From Terriglobus aquaticus (GTDB lineage Bacteria; Acidobacteriota; Terriglobia; Terriglobales; Acidobacteriaceae): a stretch of 64,000 nt of DNA. Within the stretch, counting starts at the first letter, position 1; each line of letters begins with the position of its first letter. Below the pieces are notes generated by a model, which was not told where the DNA came from, searched no databases, and saw only the letters and a program-made list of their open reading frames with translations. The DNA is taken from positions 2,852,001 to 2,916,000 of the forward strand of contig NZ_JAGSYB010000001.1 of assembly GCF_025685415.1 (NCBI RefSeq). Direction: 5' to 3'. Shown here in pieces: positions 9,601 through 17,301 of the stretch. A program made the translations under genes and the position numbers.

Positions 9601-10238
9601 AGGTTGCTGTTGTTGTCGATGCCGTCGAGCAGGTAATTGTTCTGTGCGGGACGCGCGCCGTTGGCAGCGAAGCTGCCGGTTGCGCCCAGGCCACGGGTGT
9701 CGTTCTGGTTCTGGTTCACGCCGGCCGAGAGCTGGGCGAGGAAGGTGAAGTTGCGGCCGTTCAGCGGAAGATCGACGATCTTTTTCGCGTCGACCACCTG
9801 GCCCACTGAGGCGTCCTGCGTTTGCAGTTGTGGCGCATCGCCGGTGACGAGCACGGTGTCAGAGGCTTGCCCTGGCGTGAGCGTGGCATCTACCAGGACG
9901 CGCTGCTGCACAGCGACGGTCACGTCTTTGTGCTGGAAGCGGGAGAAGCCGGAGCTCTCAATGCTGACGGTGTACACGCCGATCTTGACCGGGCTGAAGG
10001 TGTACTCGCCGGAGGAGTTGGCGATTGTGGTGACGACCTGACCGGAGTCCTGGCTGGTGAGCGTCACGCGGCTGTTGGGAATGAGCGCGCCAGAGGTGTC
10101 GCGCACCACTCCGACCACGCTGCCGGAATCGACCTGGGCCACGGCGGCAGACGAGCAAAGCAGCAGAGCGGGCAGCAGGCAGAGCCAAAGAGTCCCGAAC
10201 CACGACCGGAACGACTTGCGATGGAACATTGCGCACAT
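6639..10238 (-). CDS. TonB-dependent outer-membrane receptor with N-terminal carboxypeptidase-regulatory domain (Oar-like)
   Basis: Start placed at ATG 10238 because GGAGG lies eight bases upstream; a GTG at 10244 is too close to it. The protein has about 1199 residues. Its order is: signal peptide ending near AVAQ; a carboxypeptidase-regulatory-like beta sandwich (about residues 35-115); a plug with DLPLNGRNFTFLAQLSAGV; a long beta-barrel; and a C-terminal aromatic strand ending KFYF, as required for outer-membrane insertion. This architecture is the large acidobacterial TonB/Oar family, presumed to import glycans or other large ligands. Two LacI-type operators lie about 180-205 bases upstream, so it is probably induced with the downstream glycoside genes. 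Confidence 0.9.
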   Translation of the reverse strand: MCAMFHRKSFRSWFGTLWLCLLPALLLCSSAAVAQVDSGSVVGVVRDTSGALIPNSRVTLTSQDSGQVVTTIANSSGEYTFSPVKIGVYTVSIESSGFSRFQHKDVTVAVQQRVLVDATLTPGQASDTVLVTGDAPQLQTQDASVGQVVDAKKIVDLPLNGRNFTFLAQLSAGVNQNQNDTRGLGATGSFAANGARPAQNNYLLDGIDNNSNLVDFLNGTAYAVLPPPDAIQEFKIQTSNYSAEIGRSAGAVLNATTKSGTNTLHGSAWDFVRNDALDANNYFATTKGHFSQNQFGFTLGGPVRRDHTFLFGDYQGQRNTQAQTLTSTVPTAAQASSGYTNFADLITQGRGATYTDGLGRTFPVGTIFDPATTRAVLCGVPDAQTGITVACGTRAPGTQVGYARTPFSGNVIPINRLDPNGVKLAALFPAPNKAGFTGNYVNNVQGSNNSDSTDVRLDQYFSQKDSAFARFSYLKNPVYLPPPFNGVADGGAFNNGLTNSTTYHGVLNETHTFTPSFINEARVGVNRLESSRLQANASTQGLPAQYGIGGVPQAPNNGGLPRITISNLTPLGGVGYLPSVEYSTVVQFSDDATKTLGHHTLKFGYTYERLRFSVLQPIASRGNITFNGQFTDVPTQTGGNTGLAQLVLAPTNSSVGGGNNLGGFDTAQLSNIATTDMKRNYNGAYVQDEWKATPNLTLNLGLRYDSFGPLVERNGRQTNFQPMSNGATFLFAQKTCNTPLSPAFYAAAAKDNVTIQCTSQPGLQTVQHLNFSPRIGLAYQVTPRFVARAGYGIFYGGFENSSQYTFGDFPFQFALSYQSQTPNSPVNFPNGGNSSIETGLTNISVNPALISASGVSVQGEDYKIRTPYNQNFNLTLQYQISQNQSFQVGYVGNTTRHLGVYIAPNRPHQILVPGQNTLAFSPYPDFASGGNYTSFEASGSYNSLQTTYERRYSAGLSLLANFTYSKCMTNGRDFLNATAIGSFRAATLPGFGISGDYGACDYDIPRVVHVSGTYDVPFGRGRAHGNHLNRATDAVLGGWSTNLIFTAEDGQPGTIRCSVTTTTTFGCFVFVNAGVNRYAQSPNPSGYTVKNFLNPAAFRNAPVATANGQSSYAPLGGGPSQYHGPSYVRADFSLFKNFNFTERVFVQLRAEAFNLANTPNFANPGTTSLASQSTFGQITSLRDGANGNRQIQFAGKFYF

Positions 10239-10693
10239 AGTCACTGCCTCCCTGGATCGAAGCGAATCAACGAAGCGGCCTACAGCAGAGAGCCGATTTG
10301 CACGCCGGGGGGACGGGACGATGCGCCTTCTTCTCTGCTGAACCGTCGCTGTGAAACTGGACGCTTGCTGCTTTCTTCAGTGTTGAGGAGAGACGTTACG
10401 CTTGAGGAGCAATCTATGCAAGCGGTTTCTGCAAGCACTTGCAAAACTTTCTGGAAGCATGGAAAAACGTTTCTCACTCAGCCAGATTTCTCGTTGACAA
10501 GGCAACGGACCCCGGCGATACTCCTGCAAAACCACTCGGGTTTTCCCAACAAAACAGGCAAGTGTTTTTGGAGACGGCTCTGGCCGCGCTCTTTCGCCGC
10601 CCTCTAACTTCCGCAATGCACTCCGCCTAGCGAATTCTCAGAATCGACCGCTGCACGTGGAGCGTCGTTTCCTTGCCAACCAAGGAGAAGCCC
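10239..10693. other. Divergent intergenic region between receptor and amine oxidase genes
   Basis: About 455 bases without a supportable gene. It holds the two abutting LacI-type operators at 10417-10443, a weaker related word (GGAAAAACGTTTCTC near 10461), and the ribosome-binding sites of the two divergent genes. Promoters for both directions are expected here but I cannot assign exact -35/-10 elements. Confidence 0.6.
10417..10443. promoter_or_regulatory. Two abutting LacI-family operators upstream of the TonB receptor
   Basis: TGCAAGCGGTTTCT (10417-10430) and TGCAAGCACTTGCA (10430-10443) share one base. The second is symmetric apart from its centre. They lie between the divergent TonB receptor and copper amine oxidase genes and could control either or both. 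A tandem arrangement suggests cooperative binding or a strongly controlled promoter. Confidence 0.6.
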
Positions 10694-12622
10694 ATGCCGA
10701 TGCACCCGTTGGAACCGCTCACCGCCAGTGAAGTGAACGCAGCCGTGCAACTACTGCGCGCCACGCCGCGATTTCACGAACGCATGCGCATCGTGAGCAT
10801 CAGCCTACTGGAGCCGGCAAAGGCGCAGGTGTATGCCTGGCCGGAAGCAAGCACCGAAACCCGGCGCGCCGAGGCCGTGATCTTTGACCCGGAGCGCAAC
10901 ATGGCTGCTACGGCTCGCATGGACCTGGGTGCCAGCCGGATGGAAGCATGGGAGGACGCCGCCGAAGGCTTGCAGCCAACCCTGACCGTTGACGAACAGG
11001 TGGAATGCGAGCAGGCCGTGCTGCGCAGCGAAGCATTTCGTGATGCGCTGCGACGACACTACGGCGTGGACGACACCAGCCTGGTGATGGTCGACATCTG
11101 GAGTGCGGGAAACTACGGCGCGGAGGAAGAACGCACGCGGCGTCTGACTCGTCCTCTTTGCTTCCTGCGAAAGGATCCCACGGACAACGGGTACGCGCAC
11201 CCGATCGAAGGCATCCGGCCGGTTGTAGACCTGAACCGGATGGAAGTGATCCGGGTGGAGGAGTACGGGCATTGGCCGCTGCCACCGGAGGACGGTCAGT
11301 ACTTCGAGGATCGCGTGCCGCACAAGCGCGCTGGCCTGAAATCGCTGGAGATCACACAACCGGACGGCCCGAGCTTCACCCTGGAAGGCAGACAACTGCG
11401 CTGGCAAAACTGGAGCATGGTGGTCGGCTTTACCGCGCGCGAGGGGCTTACGATCCACGATCTGCGGTACCAGGATGGCGGGCGCAACCGGCCGATTCTC
11501 TATCGCGGATCGCTGACGGAAATGGTGGTGCCGTATGGCGACCCCGGGCCGACGCAGGTGCGCAAGAACGCGTTTGACGTGGGCGAATACGGCATGGGCA
11601 TGTGCGCCAACAGCCTGACGCTTGGGTGCGATTGCGTGGGGCACATTGCATACCTGGACGCGGATCTATGCGACAGCCGTGGGGGAGCGATGCGCATCGA
11701 AAACGCGATCTGCATTCACGAAGAAGATTTCGGCATTCTGTGGAAGCACACGGATCGCCGGCATCCCGATCGGCCGGAGGTGCGGCGATCGCGGCGGCTG
11801 GTGGTTTCGTCCGTATCAACCGTGGAGAACTACGAGTACGGCTTCTTCTGGTACTTCTACCAGGACGGAAACATCCAGTTCGAGATCAAGCTGACGGGCA
11901 TCCTTTCGCTGGGCGCGGTACACGAAGGGGAGAATCCGAAGTACGGCACCGTCATCGCTCCCCTGCTGTATGCGCCGAATCATCAGCACTTCTTCAACAT
12001 GCGGCTAGACTTCGGAATAGACGGGCCGCGCAATACGGTGCAGCAGATTGACGTGGTGGTGACACCGGAGGGCGAAAGCAATCCCGAAGGGAACGCCTTC
12101 TACGCGAAAAAGACGGAGCTCACGAACGAGAAGGAAGCGTGCGCGAACCTGAGCCTGGAGACCGCGCGGACCTGGAAGATCGTGAACCCGGCATCGCTGA
12201 ACCGCATGGGCGAACCGGTCGGTTACAAGTTCTTCGCGGGCGACAACGCGGTGCCGCTCGCCTCAAGAAATGCGTGGTGGCGCAAGCGCGCAGGCTTCGT
12301 GGATCACCACGTTTGGGTCACGCCGTTTGACGAAAAAGAGCGGTTTGCCGCCGGAGACTTTCCAAACCAGAGCAGCGGTGGAGACGGACTTCCCCGGTGG
12401 GTTCAACAGAACCGCAGCATCGAGAACGAGGACGTGGTGTTCTGGTACTCGTTCGGACACACGCACATTCCGCGCCCGGAAGACTACCCGGTGATGCCTG
12501 CGGCGTACATCGGATTTCTGCTGAAGCCGAACGGCTTCTTCGATGCGAATCCGGCCAACGATCTGCCTTCAACCTCGGCCGCGAAATCGGCGAGCAAGCG
12601 GGCGTGTTGCCACGGTGCCTGA
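10694..12622 (+). CDS. Copper-containing primary-amine oxidase
   Basis: Start ATG 10694 follows AAGGAG by six bases; a TTG at 10673 has no such site. The 642-residue protein matches the copper amine oxidase family in length and motifs. The topaquinone precursor tyrosine is in TVENYEYG, the catalytic-base Asp is in IAYLDADLCD, two copper His are in NHQHFF and the third is in GHTHIPRPEDYPVMP. The enzyme oxidatively deaminates primary amines to aldehydes, releasing ammonia and H2O2. No signal peptide is seen, so it is probably cytoplasmic. It sits divergent to the TonB receptor behind shared LacI-type operators, so its amine may come from the same substrate. Confidence 0.93.
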   Translation: MPMHPLEPLTASEVNAAVQLLRATPRFHERMRIVSISLLEPAKAQVYAWPEASTETRRAEAVIFDPERNMAATARMDLGASRMEAWEDAAEGLQPTLTVDEQVECEQAVLRSEAFRDALRRHYGVDDTSLVMVDIWSAGNYGAEEERTRRLTRPLCFLRKDPTDNGYAHPIEGIRPVVDLNRMEVIRVEEYGHWPLPPEDGQYFEDRVPHKRAGLKSLEITQPDGPSFTLEGRQLRWQNWSMVVGFTAREGLTIHDLRYQDGGRNRPILYRGSLTEMVVPYGDPGPTQVRKNAFDVGEYGMGMCANSLTLGCDCVGHIAYLDADLCDSRGGAMRIENAICIHEEDFGILWKHTDRRHPDRPEVRRSRRLVVSSVSTVENYEYGFFWYFYQDGNIQFEIKLTGILSLGAVHEGENPKYGTVIAPLLYAPNHQHFFNMRLDFGIDGPRNTVQQIDVVVTPEGESNPEGNAFYAKKTELTNEKEACANLSLETARTWKIVNPASLNRMGEPVGYKFFAGDNAVPLASRNAWWRKRAGFVDHHVWVTPFDEKERFAAGDFPNQSSGGDGLPRWVQQNRSIENEDVVFWYSFGHTHIPRPEDYPVMPAAYIGFLLKPNGFFDANPANDLPSTSAAKSASKRACCHGA

Positions 12623-12658
12623 TTGCTTGGGGAGTGCTGTAGTGACTACGGATCGGCT

Positions 12659-13717
12659 TTAGAGGTTCTGGAGCTTCGATCCTGTTTTGAGCGCTTCGAT
12701 CTTTTTGCGCAGAAGCGACGTTCGCGCGGCCGCGGTGGACTTGCGGATGACCAGCTCCGTTTCAATCACGTACTCGTCGCCCCGATTGCGCTTCTGTTTC
12801 AACAGCTTGTTCAGAGCTTTGAAGGATGTGACGCCGAGATCTTCGCGAGGAACGCGGATGGTCGTCAGAGGCGGCCGCACCAGGTACGAGAACGCGATGT
12901 CGTCGATGCCGATGACGGAGATTTCACTGGGAACGTCGATGCCAGCCTGCTCCAGCGCGACCATGACGCCCATGGCGATCAGGTCGCTGCCGCAGAAGAT
13001 GACGGTGGGCGTGCGCTTGGTGGAGACGATCGCCTTGACGGCTTCGGCGGCGGCCTCGACGTTGTAGGCGCTGTGGGTCACAGGGTCGGGGTCGAGACCA
13101 CGCTGCTTCAGGCCGTCGACCAGCGCTGTGGCAATGTTGGCCGCAGTTTGATTGCTGGGCGGCCCGGCGATCACGGCTGCCCGGCGATGCCCGAGCGACG
13201 CAATGTGCTCGATCGCTTGTGACAGGCCGCGTCCGTAATCGATGGTGATGTTGCTGACGAGACGGTCCGGGGCGGACAGGTTGCTGAGCACGACGGCGAT
13301 GCCTTCGCGCGTGAGTGTCTGGATCACGTCGGAGTCGAGCGACGAGGTCATGACGGCTACGCCGCGCACATCGTTTTCGATCAGCTTGCGCACCACGGAT
13401 TGCGTGCGCTCCGGGTTGTACTCGGTGTTGAGCAGCAGAACATCGAAGCCGCGATCCCATGCAGCAGATTGAAAGCCACGGATGATTTCCGAAAAGAAGG
13501 GATTTGCGATCTCAGAGATGACGAGGCCGAACAGGTCGCTCTTACCGATGGCCAGACGCCGTGCGTGCACGTTGCGGTGATAGTGCAATTCCTTGACCGC
13601 GGACAGAACGCGGTTCGTGGTTTCCGCGGAGATGTAGGGATTCTTGCTGAGCACGCGCGATACAGTTGCCGGCGATACGCCCGCGCGCCTGGCAACGTCG
13701 TGCATGGTGTGAGCCAT
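12659..13717 (-). CDS. LacI/GalR-family transcriptional regulator
   Basis: A 352-residue repressor of normal length. The N-terminal helix-turn-helix reads MHDVARRAGVSPATVSRVLS, with a hinge helix around residues 48-58 (HARRLAIGKS). It is followed by a periplasmic-binding-protein-like effector domain with FGLVISEIANPFFSEII, VVLSN and VIGIDDIAFS. It is convergent with the amine oxidase gene. Two operator-like palindromes lie 92-184 bases upstream, suggesting autoregulation, and the same palindrome precedes the receptor, GH4 and binding-protein genes, so this is the probable controller of the island. The effector is unknown. Confidence 0.92.
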   Translation of the reverse strand: MAHTMHDVARRAGVSPATVSRVLSKNPYISAETTNRVLSAVKELHYHRNVHARRLAIGKSDLFGLVISEIANPFFSEIIRGFQSAAWDRGFDVLLLNTEYNPERTQSVVRKLIENDVRGVAVMTSSLDSDVIQTLTREGIAVVLSNLSAPDRLVSNITIDYGRGLSQAIEHIASLGHRRAAVIAGPPSNQTAANIATALVDGLKQRGLDPDPVTHSAYNVEAAAEAVKAIVSTKRTPTVIFCGSDLIAMGVMVALEQAGIDVPSEISVIGIDDIAFSYLVRPPLTTIRVPREDLGVTSFKALNKLLKQKRNRGDEYVIETELVIRKSTAAARTSLLRKKIEALKTGSKLQNL

Positions 13718-13808
13718 CGGCTGTTCTTGCCCCTTCGCTGGTCGCAGCTAGAGTGTACAGGCAAGATGGCCCGAAACGACCGAGACCAGACCTGATGCCG
13801 GACACCAC

Positions 13809-13822
13809 GGAAAGCGGTTGCG
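13809..13822. promoter_or_regulatory. Weak LacI-type operator near the regulator start
   Basis: GGAAAGCGGTTGCG matches 11 of 14 positions of TGCAAGCGGTTGCA. It is 92 bases upstream of the regulator ATG, a position suited to autorepression, but it is the weakest of the six sites. Confidence 0.35.
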
Positions 13823-13887
13823 CGCGGAGGTTCGGCTCTGGCCAGGAGGGACCGCCTGAACGTTACGAGCGCCGGAGGCCGATCCGC

Positions 13888-13901
13888 TGCAAGCGATTGC
13901 A
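13888..13901. promoter_or_regulatory. Putative LacI-family operator upstream of the regulator gene
   Basis: TGCAAGCGATTGCA agrees with the island's operator word at every conserved position. It lies 171 bases upstream of the LacI-type start and 161 bases before queH. Autoregulation is the simpler reading; control of queH is unlikely. Confidence 0.6.
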
Positions 13902-14062
13902 CGGCTGGCAATAACCGCGGCCAAAAGCTTCCGGATGAGGAGAGCCGCGAAGTGGCATCGTGCAAGCCGCGGCCGACCATGTAGCCTGACGGAAGCGGTT
14001 CGCCCGGTCGTCTCCAGACCGGCCTGGTCGCCGCAGACCGCATTCGAGGAGCTGAAAAGGTT

Positions 14063-14719
14063 ATGAGCGAGTTGCCCACATTGAACCTGCCGGACGGGCA
14101 CACGCGGCTCCTGCTGCACTCCTGCTGCGCACCGTGTTCGGGCGAGGTGATGGAGACCATGGTGCGGTCCGGCATCGACTTCACAATCTTTTTCTATAAC
14201 CCGAACATCCATCCGCGGCGCGAGTACGACCTGCGCAAGGACGAGAACCAGCGTTTTGCCGACAAGCATGGCATCCCGGTGATCGATGCCGACTATGACA
14301 TGGAGAACTGGTTCGAGCGCGTAAAAGGCATGGAGCACGAACCGGAGCGCGGGGTTCGCTGCACGACCTGCTTTGAAATGCGCTTTGAACGGACGGCGCT
14401 GTACGCGTACGAGAACGGATTTTCGTTGATTAGCAGTTCTCTCGGCATCAGCCGTTGGAAGAACTTTCGCCAGGTGACGGACGCGGGGATCCGTGCGGCC
14501 GAACGCTACGGGAACGTGGCGTACTGGGAGTACAACTGGCGCAAGGCGGGCGGCGCCGATCGCATGGTTGAGATCAGCAAGCGCGAGAACTTCTACCAGC
14601 AGGAGTACTGCGGCTGCGCCTATTCGTTGCGCGACACCAACCTGCATCGCCTGAAGGCGGGCCGGGATGTGATCCGGATTGGTGAGATGTACTACGGCCA
14701 GCCGACGCCGACGGAGTAG
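14063..14719 (+). CDS. queH: Epoxyqueuosine reductase QueH
   Basis: A 218-residue protein of the QueH (former DUF208) family, which reduces epoxyqueuosine to queuosine in the wobble position of GUN-decoding tRNAs, replacing the cobalamin-dependent QueG. Paired cysteines typical of QueH are visible: HSCCAPCSG near the N-terminus, RCTTCFEMR in the middle and YCGCAYS near the C-terminus. These hold the iron-sulfur cluster and metal centre. The conserved FFYNPNIHP and [11 protein letters not shown] segments are also present. AAAAGG precedes the ATG by a few bases. It stands alone, ending ten bases from the convergent kinase gene. Confidence 0.93.
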   Translation: MSELPTLNLPDGHTRLLLHSCCAPCSGEVMETMVRSGIDFTIFFYNPNIHPRREYDLRKDENQRFADKHGIPVIDADYDMENWFERVKGMEHEPERGVRCTTCFEMRFERTALYAYENGFSLISSSLGISRWKNFRQVTDAGIRAAERYGNVAYWEYNWRKAGGADRMVEISKRENFYQQEYCGCAYSLRDTNLHRLKAGRDVIRIGEMYYGQPTPTE

Positions 14720-14728
14720 CGGGCGGGA

Positions 14729-15763
14729 TCAGGACGAGCGCGGAGCTTCGACTTCGACCTGAGTGGTGAGACGGCGGCGCTGCCCTGCGGATTCGGGCGG
14801 CGCGCTCGGCTTTGAGGGCCCACGCTCTGCGTCGCTGTTCGCCGGCCCGCTCGTTGAGGACGGATCTGTCGCTTTCGTAGAACCACAGCCGGGGCCGTAG
14901 CCGGAGCGGAATTCGGGGCGCGTTGAGCCGCAGGCATGCAGGATGCCGCTGAGTTCGTACGCACTTTGCGGGCGGCCTGCAGGATCGACGCTCAGCAGCG
15001 TACGGAGGAGGCGCGCCAGCGGGTCCTCTTCGGACAGTGCGGCTGGCATGCGCCACACGCCGTTCAGGTGCCGGTTACGAATCTCTTTCATCGAAGAGCC
15101 CTGAAAAAGCGGCGTTCCGCTGAGCGCCTCGCCCAGCACCGCTCCTAGCGAGTACAGGTCGCTACGAATATCCAAGGCGTCGCCGCGCAGTTGCTCCGGG
15201 CTGCTGTAGAGGGGTGTGCCGCCGACGAACGGCCGGTCCTGTGGCCCGTTGAGCTGGGAGATGCCGAGATCGAGCAGGCGGTACTGGCCGAAGCCGTCGC
15301 GACGAACGTTGCCGGGCGTGAGATCGCAGTGGACGACACCCTGCGATTCGGCGTGGCACAGCAGGCTGCTCAGCTGCGCCGCCATGTGCAGGCACTCTTC
15401 CCGATCCAGAGGACCCTCGTGGGCCAGCACCTCATCCAGGTCCTGCCCGGGGATATACGGCATGAGCATGAAGAACAAGCCGTCCAGCTCGCCAAAGTCG
15501 AAGACGGGAACCGCGTTGGGATGGTCGCCCAGCAAGGCCGCGTGCCTGGCCTCAAGCCGGAAGCTGCGAAGTACGCCCGCGCGGTCGACCAGTTCCGGGT
15601 GAAGCACCTTAGCAACGAAGCGGCCATTGTGCAGCCGGTGGCGCAGCAGGAAGATCGTGGCCATGCCGCCGATGGCGAGCGGCCGCTCCAGCAGGAAACG
15701 GCTGCCCAGCACCACTTGAAGACGCTCGCCGATCTCGGCGGTGTCGGTACGCGCTTCGCTCAC
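14729..15763 (-). CDS. Serine/threonine protein kinase at the end of the ubiquitin-like operon
   Basis: I take GTG 15763 as start because it overlaps the E2 stop (GTGA); upstream in-frame codons lie inside the E2 gene. The 344-residue protein has a Hanks-type kinase fold with all key residues: glycine-rich LAIGGMATIF, Lys52, Glu71, HCD 145-147 (usually HRD), DLG 165-167 (usually DFG) and YSSPEQL. No membrane segment is seen, unlike most bacterial Ser/Thr kinases. The last 75 residues are Ser/Pro/Gly-rich and end in LTTQVEVEAP, a tail that could carry phospho-Thr sites for FHA proteins. It lies in one operon with E1, RING, Ubl and E2 genes and next to a secretion cluster encoding FHA proteins and a phosphatase. 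Confidence 0.88.
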   Translation of the reverse strand: MSEARTDTAEIGERLQVVLGSRFLLERPLAIGGMATIFLLRHRLHNGRFVAKVLHPELVDRAGVLRSFRLEARHAALLGDHPNAVPVFDFGELDGLFFMLMPYIPGQDLDEVLAHEGPLDREECLHMAAQLSSLLCHAESQGVVHCDLTPGNVRRDGFGQYRLLDLGISQLNGPQDRPFVGGTPLYSSPEQLRGDALDIRSDLYSLGAVLGEALSGTPLFQGSSMKEIRNRHLNGVWRMPAALSEEDPLARLLRTLLSVDPAGRPQSAYELSGILHACGSTRPEFRSGYGPGCGSTKATDPSSTSGPANSDAERGPSKPSAPPESAGQRRRLTTQVEVEAPRSS

Positions 15764-16275
15764 GAGAGCCGCTTTCTGCGCGAAGCCTGTGCGGGGATGT
15801 GCGCCAAGGAGGGCTCGTAAGCAACGCCCTGGAGCAGCATGGGGTCGGCCGATGGAGTGCAGGGCACGGCGGCAGGCTGCATCACGTGCAGTGCCTGCGG
15901 GTTCCATAGGGTTCCTGCCAGCATCGCCACTACCTTGTGCATGGCAATCTCAACCGTATTGCTGACACGGTGTCGATCCCACAGGCAGACAAAGCCGGTT
16001 TCCGGGTGCACGTTGGGGTGAACGACAGGGACGCTGAGATACATCTCCATGGGAACTGCCGGAAAGTGTACCGGGAACTCGATCCGGAGGTCATGCACGG
16101 AAAGAGCGGTGCCGTGCTGCCCGCCGGGGATGGACACCGCGGCCGGACCGTGCAGAGTGAGGTAAAAGACGTCTTCCTCGCGGCGAAGCTGGGTGATGCG
16201 ACCGGGGTTCGCCGCGGAAAGCTGCTGCAGAAGGGACCACTCCGCGGCGAGGCGGCGCTCCGTTGCGGGAAACAC
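15760..16275 (-). CDS. E2-like ubiquitin-conjugating enzyme (UBC fold)
   Basis: A 171-residue protein starting at GTG 16275, nine bases after the Ubl stop. The N-terminal helix RRLAAEWSLLQQL resembles that of UBC domains. The beta sheet leads to LSVPVVHPNVHPETGFVCLW, holding the HPN motif (residues 86-88) and a cysteine (Cys97) nine residues later, almost the spacing of eukaryotic E2 enzymes. It would receive the activated ubiquitin-like protein as a thioester and pass it to a target, alone or with the RING protein. The C-terminal 40 residues are basic and Pro/Ala-rich. The assignment rests on motif and operon; a structure prediction would confirm it. Confidence 0.82.
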   Translation of the reverse strand: MFPATERRLAAEWSLLQQLSAANPGRITQLRREEDVFYLTLHGPAAVSIPGGQHGTALSVHDLRIEFPVHFPAVPMEMYLSVPVVHPNVHPETGFVCLWDRHRVSNTVEIAMHKVVAMLAGTLWNPQALHVMQPAAVPCTPSADPMLLQGVAYEPSLAHIPAQASRRKRLS

Positions 16276-16284
16276 GGCGTCCGC

Positions 16285-16545
16285 TCAGCCGTTGGACGCC
16301 ACGGTGGAGACACGCAGGACGTCACCCGGCCGCACGCCCTGCACCGTCAGCGGCTGGGCAAAGTCGAGTGAGCGGCCATTCCAGACCACCTCGGGCTCAC
16401 CCTCGCCCTTCAGGATGTTGCCGCGCTCGCGCAGGTCGAAGAGGATCTCTTCGAGCACCATGTCCAGGGTTTCGCCCTCGTCGATGTCGACGTTGTACTT
16501 GGTCTCTCCACTGAGCGTGTCGAAGTACACCTGGTATTTCGGCAT
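16285..16545 (-). CDS. Ubiquitin-like protein (beta-grasp, C-terminal glycine)
   Basis: An 86-residue protein with a ubiquitin-like pattern: strands at YQVYF and KYNVDID, a helix around LDMVLEEILFDLRER, then VVWNGRSLDF, PLTVQGVRPGD and a last strand VLRVSTV. It is close to ubiquitin in length and ends directly in Asn-Gly, so the C-terminal glycine needed for adenylation is exposed without processing. AAGGG lies ten bases before the ATG. It sits between the RING and E2 genes, exactly where a conjugated modifier would be encoded. YukD-type Ubls of ESX systems are an alternative relative, but the E1 and E2 neighbours favour a conjugation role. Confidence 0.8.
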   Translation of the reverse strand: MPKYQVYFDTLSGETKYNVDIDEGETLDMVLEEILFDLRERGNILKGEGEPEVVWNGRSLDFAQPLTVQGVRPGDVLRVSTVASNG

Positions 16546-16587
16546 AGTGTGCGTACCCTTCTCAAGGCAAATGGAAGCAGGCGAAGC

Positions 16588-17301
16588 CTAGTCCGCGCCT
16601 ACTGGCGACGCGACTGTATGTGCAAGCGATGCGGGAAGTTCCGGAAGGGCTGTCCTGCAACGCTGACATTCGCCGTTGGTGAAGTCCCAGCAATCGCGGC
16701 ACTGGGCCCGCCGGCAATGCGGGCAGAGCCGCAGATCCACCTGGTCGGCGGCACCCCGGCAAACCTGGCAACGATCGTGACGGGAGCGCGGACCGGCGAC
16801 GCGCATCCACCAGCTTTCTTCCACCGGCAAAAGCGGAACCCGCTGGTCCAGGCACAACTGGCACCGCTGATGCTCGAAGCTCCAGCAGGTCTCGTCGCAC
16901 ACGTGCATGCTGCAACGCGGACAGGCAAAGACCAGGGCGGCGCTGCTGAGGCTGCGATTACACAGGCCGCACCGCGCCTGTGACCGGCGCAGCAGAAAAA
17001 CAGTGATGCCGCTGCCCAAGGCCGCGGGAAGAAACGCGAACAGGCCGAAAAAGCTGGGCCGGAGGGAGAGGTCGAGAACGGCTGCGACGGCTTCACAAAG
17101 CAGAGCGATCACCAGCGGCGGCACCCACACCGCCCCGGACGGCAGGTCGAAACGCAGCCATAGCCAGGTGGCTCCCGCACTCAGCAGAAGCGCCCCAACC
17201 AAGGCCGCGGCGGCGCCCGCCAAGGCCGCGCAGAACTGCAGCGACGCCAGTAGGACAAGCACACCGAGCAGAAGCGCCGCACGCTCCAGGGTCCGATTCA
17301 T
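16588..17301 (-). CDS. Membrane protein with two RING-like zinc modules (candidate E3)
   Basis: A 237-residue protein. Residues 8-105 form about four hydrophobic segments. The cytoplasmic remainder holds two cysteine-rich modules: Cys111, 114, 127, 130, 135, 139, 147, 150 (with His133) and Cys178, 181, 193, 196, 201, 204, 212, 215. Each has four CxxC-like pairs in a spacing compatible with a cross-brace RING or related treble clef. With E1, Ubl and E2 in the same operon, a membrane-anchored E3 ligase is the natural reading, which would place conjugation at the inner membrane. The start ATG overlaps the E1 stop (ATGA). A double zinc ribbon without ligase activity cannot be excluded. Confidence 0.72.
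   Translation of the reverse strand: MNRTLERAALLLGVLVLLASLQFCAALAGAAAALVGALLLSAGATWLWLRFDLPSGAVWVPPLVIALLCEAVAAVLDLSLRPSFFGLFAFLPAALGSGITVFLLRRSQARCGLCNRSLSSAALVFACPRCSMHVCDETCWSFEHQRCQLCLDQRVPLLPVEESWWMRVAGPRSRHDRCQVCRGAADQVDLRLCPHCRRAQCRDCWDFTNGECQRCRTALPELPASLAHTVASPVGAD

Larger units (their letters stand above)
13718..14062. other. Divergent intergenic region between lacI-type gene and queH
   Basis: About 345 bases with no supportable gene. It contains two LacI-type operator matches (listed separately) and AAAAGG ahead of queH. I see no RNA gene or repeat in it. Confidence 0.6.

Noticed and set aside
16620-16635. TGCAAGCGATG, half of the LacI-type operator
   Set aside because: It is within the RING-protein gene, has no symmetric right half, and is far from the sugar island.
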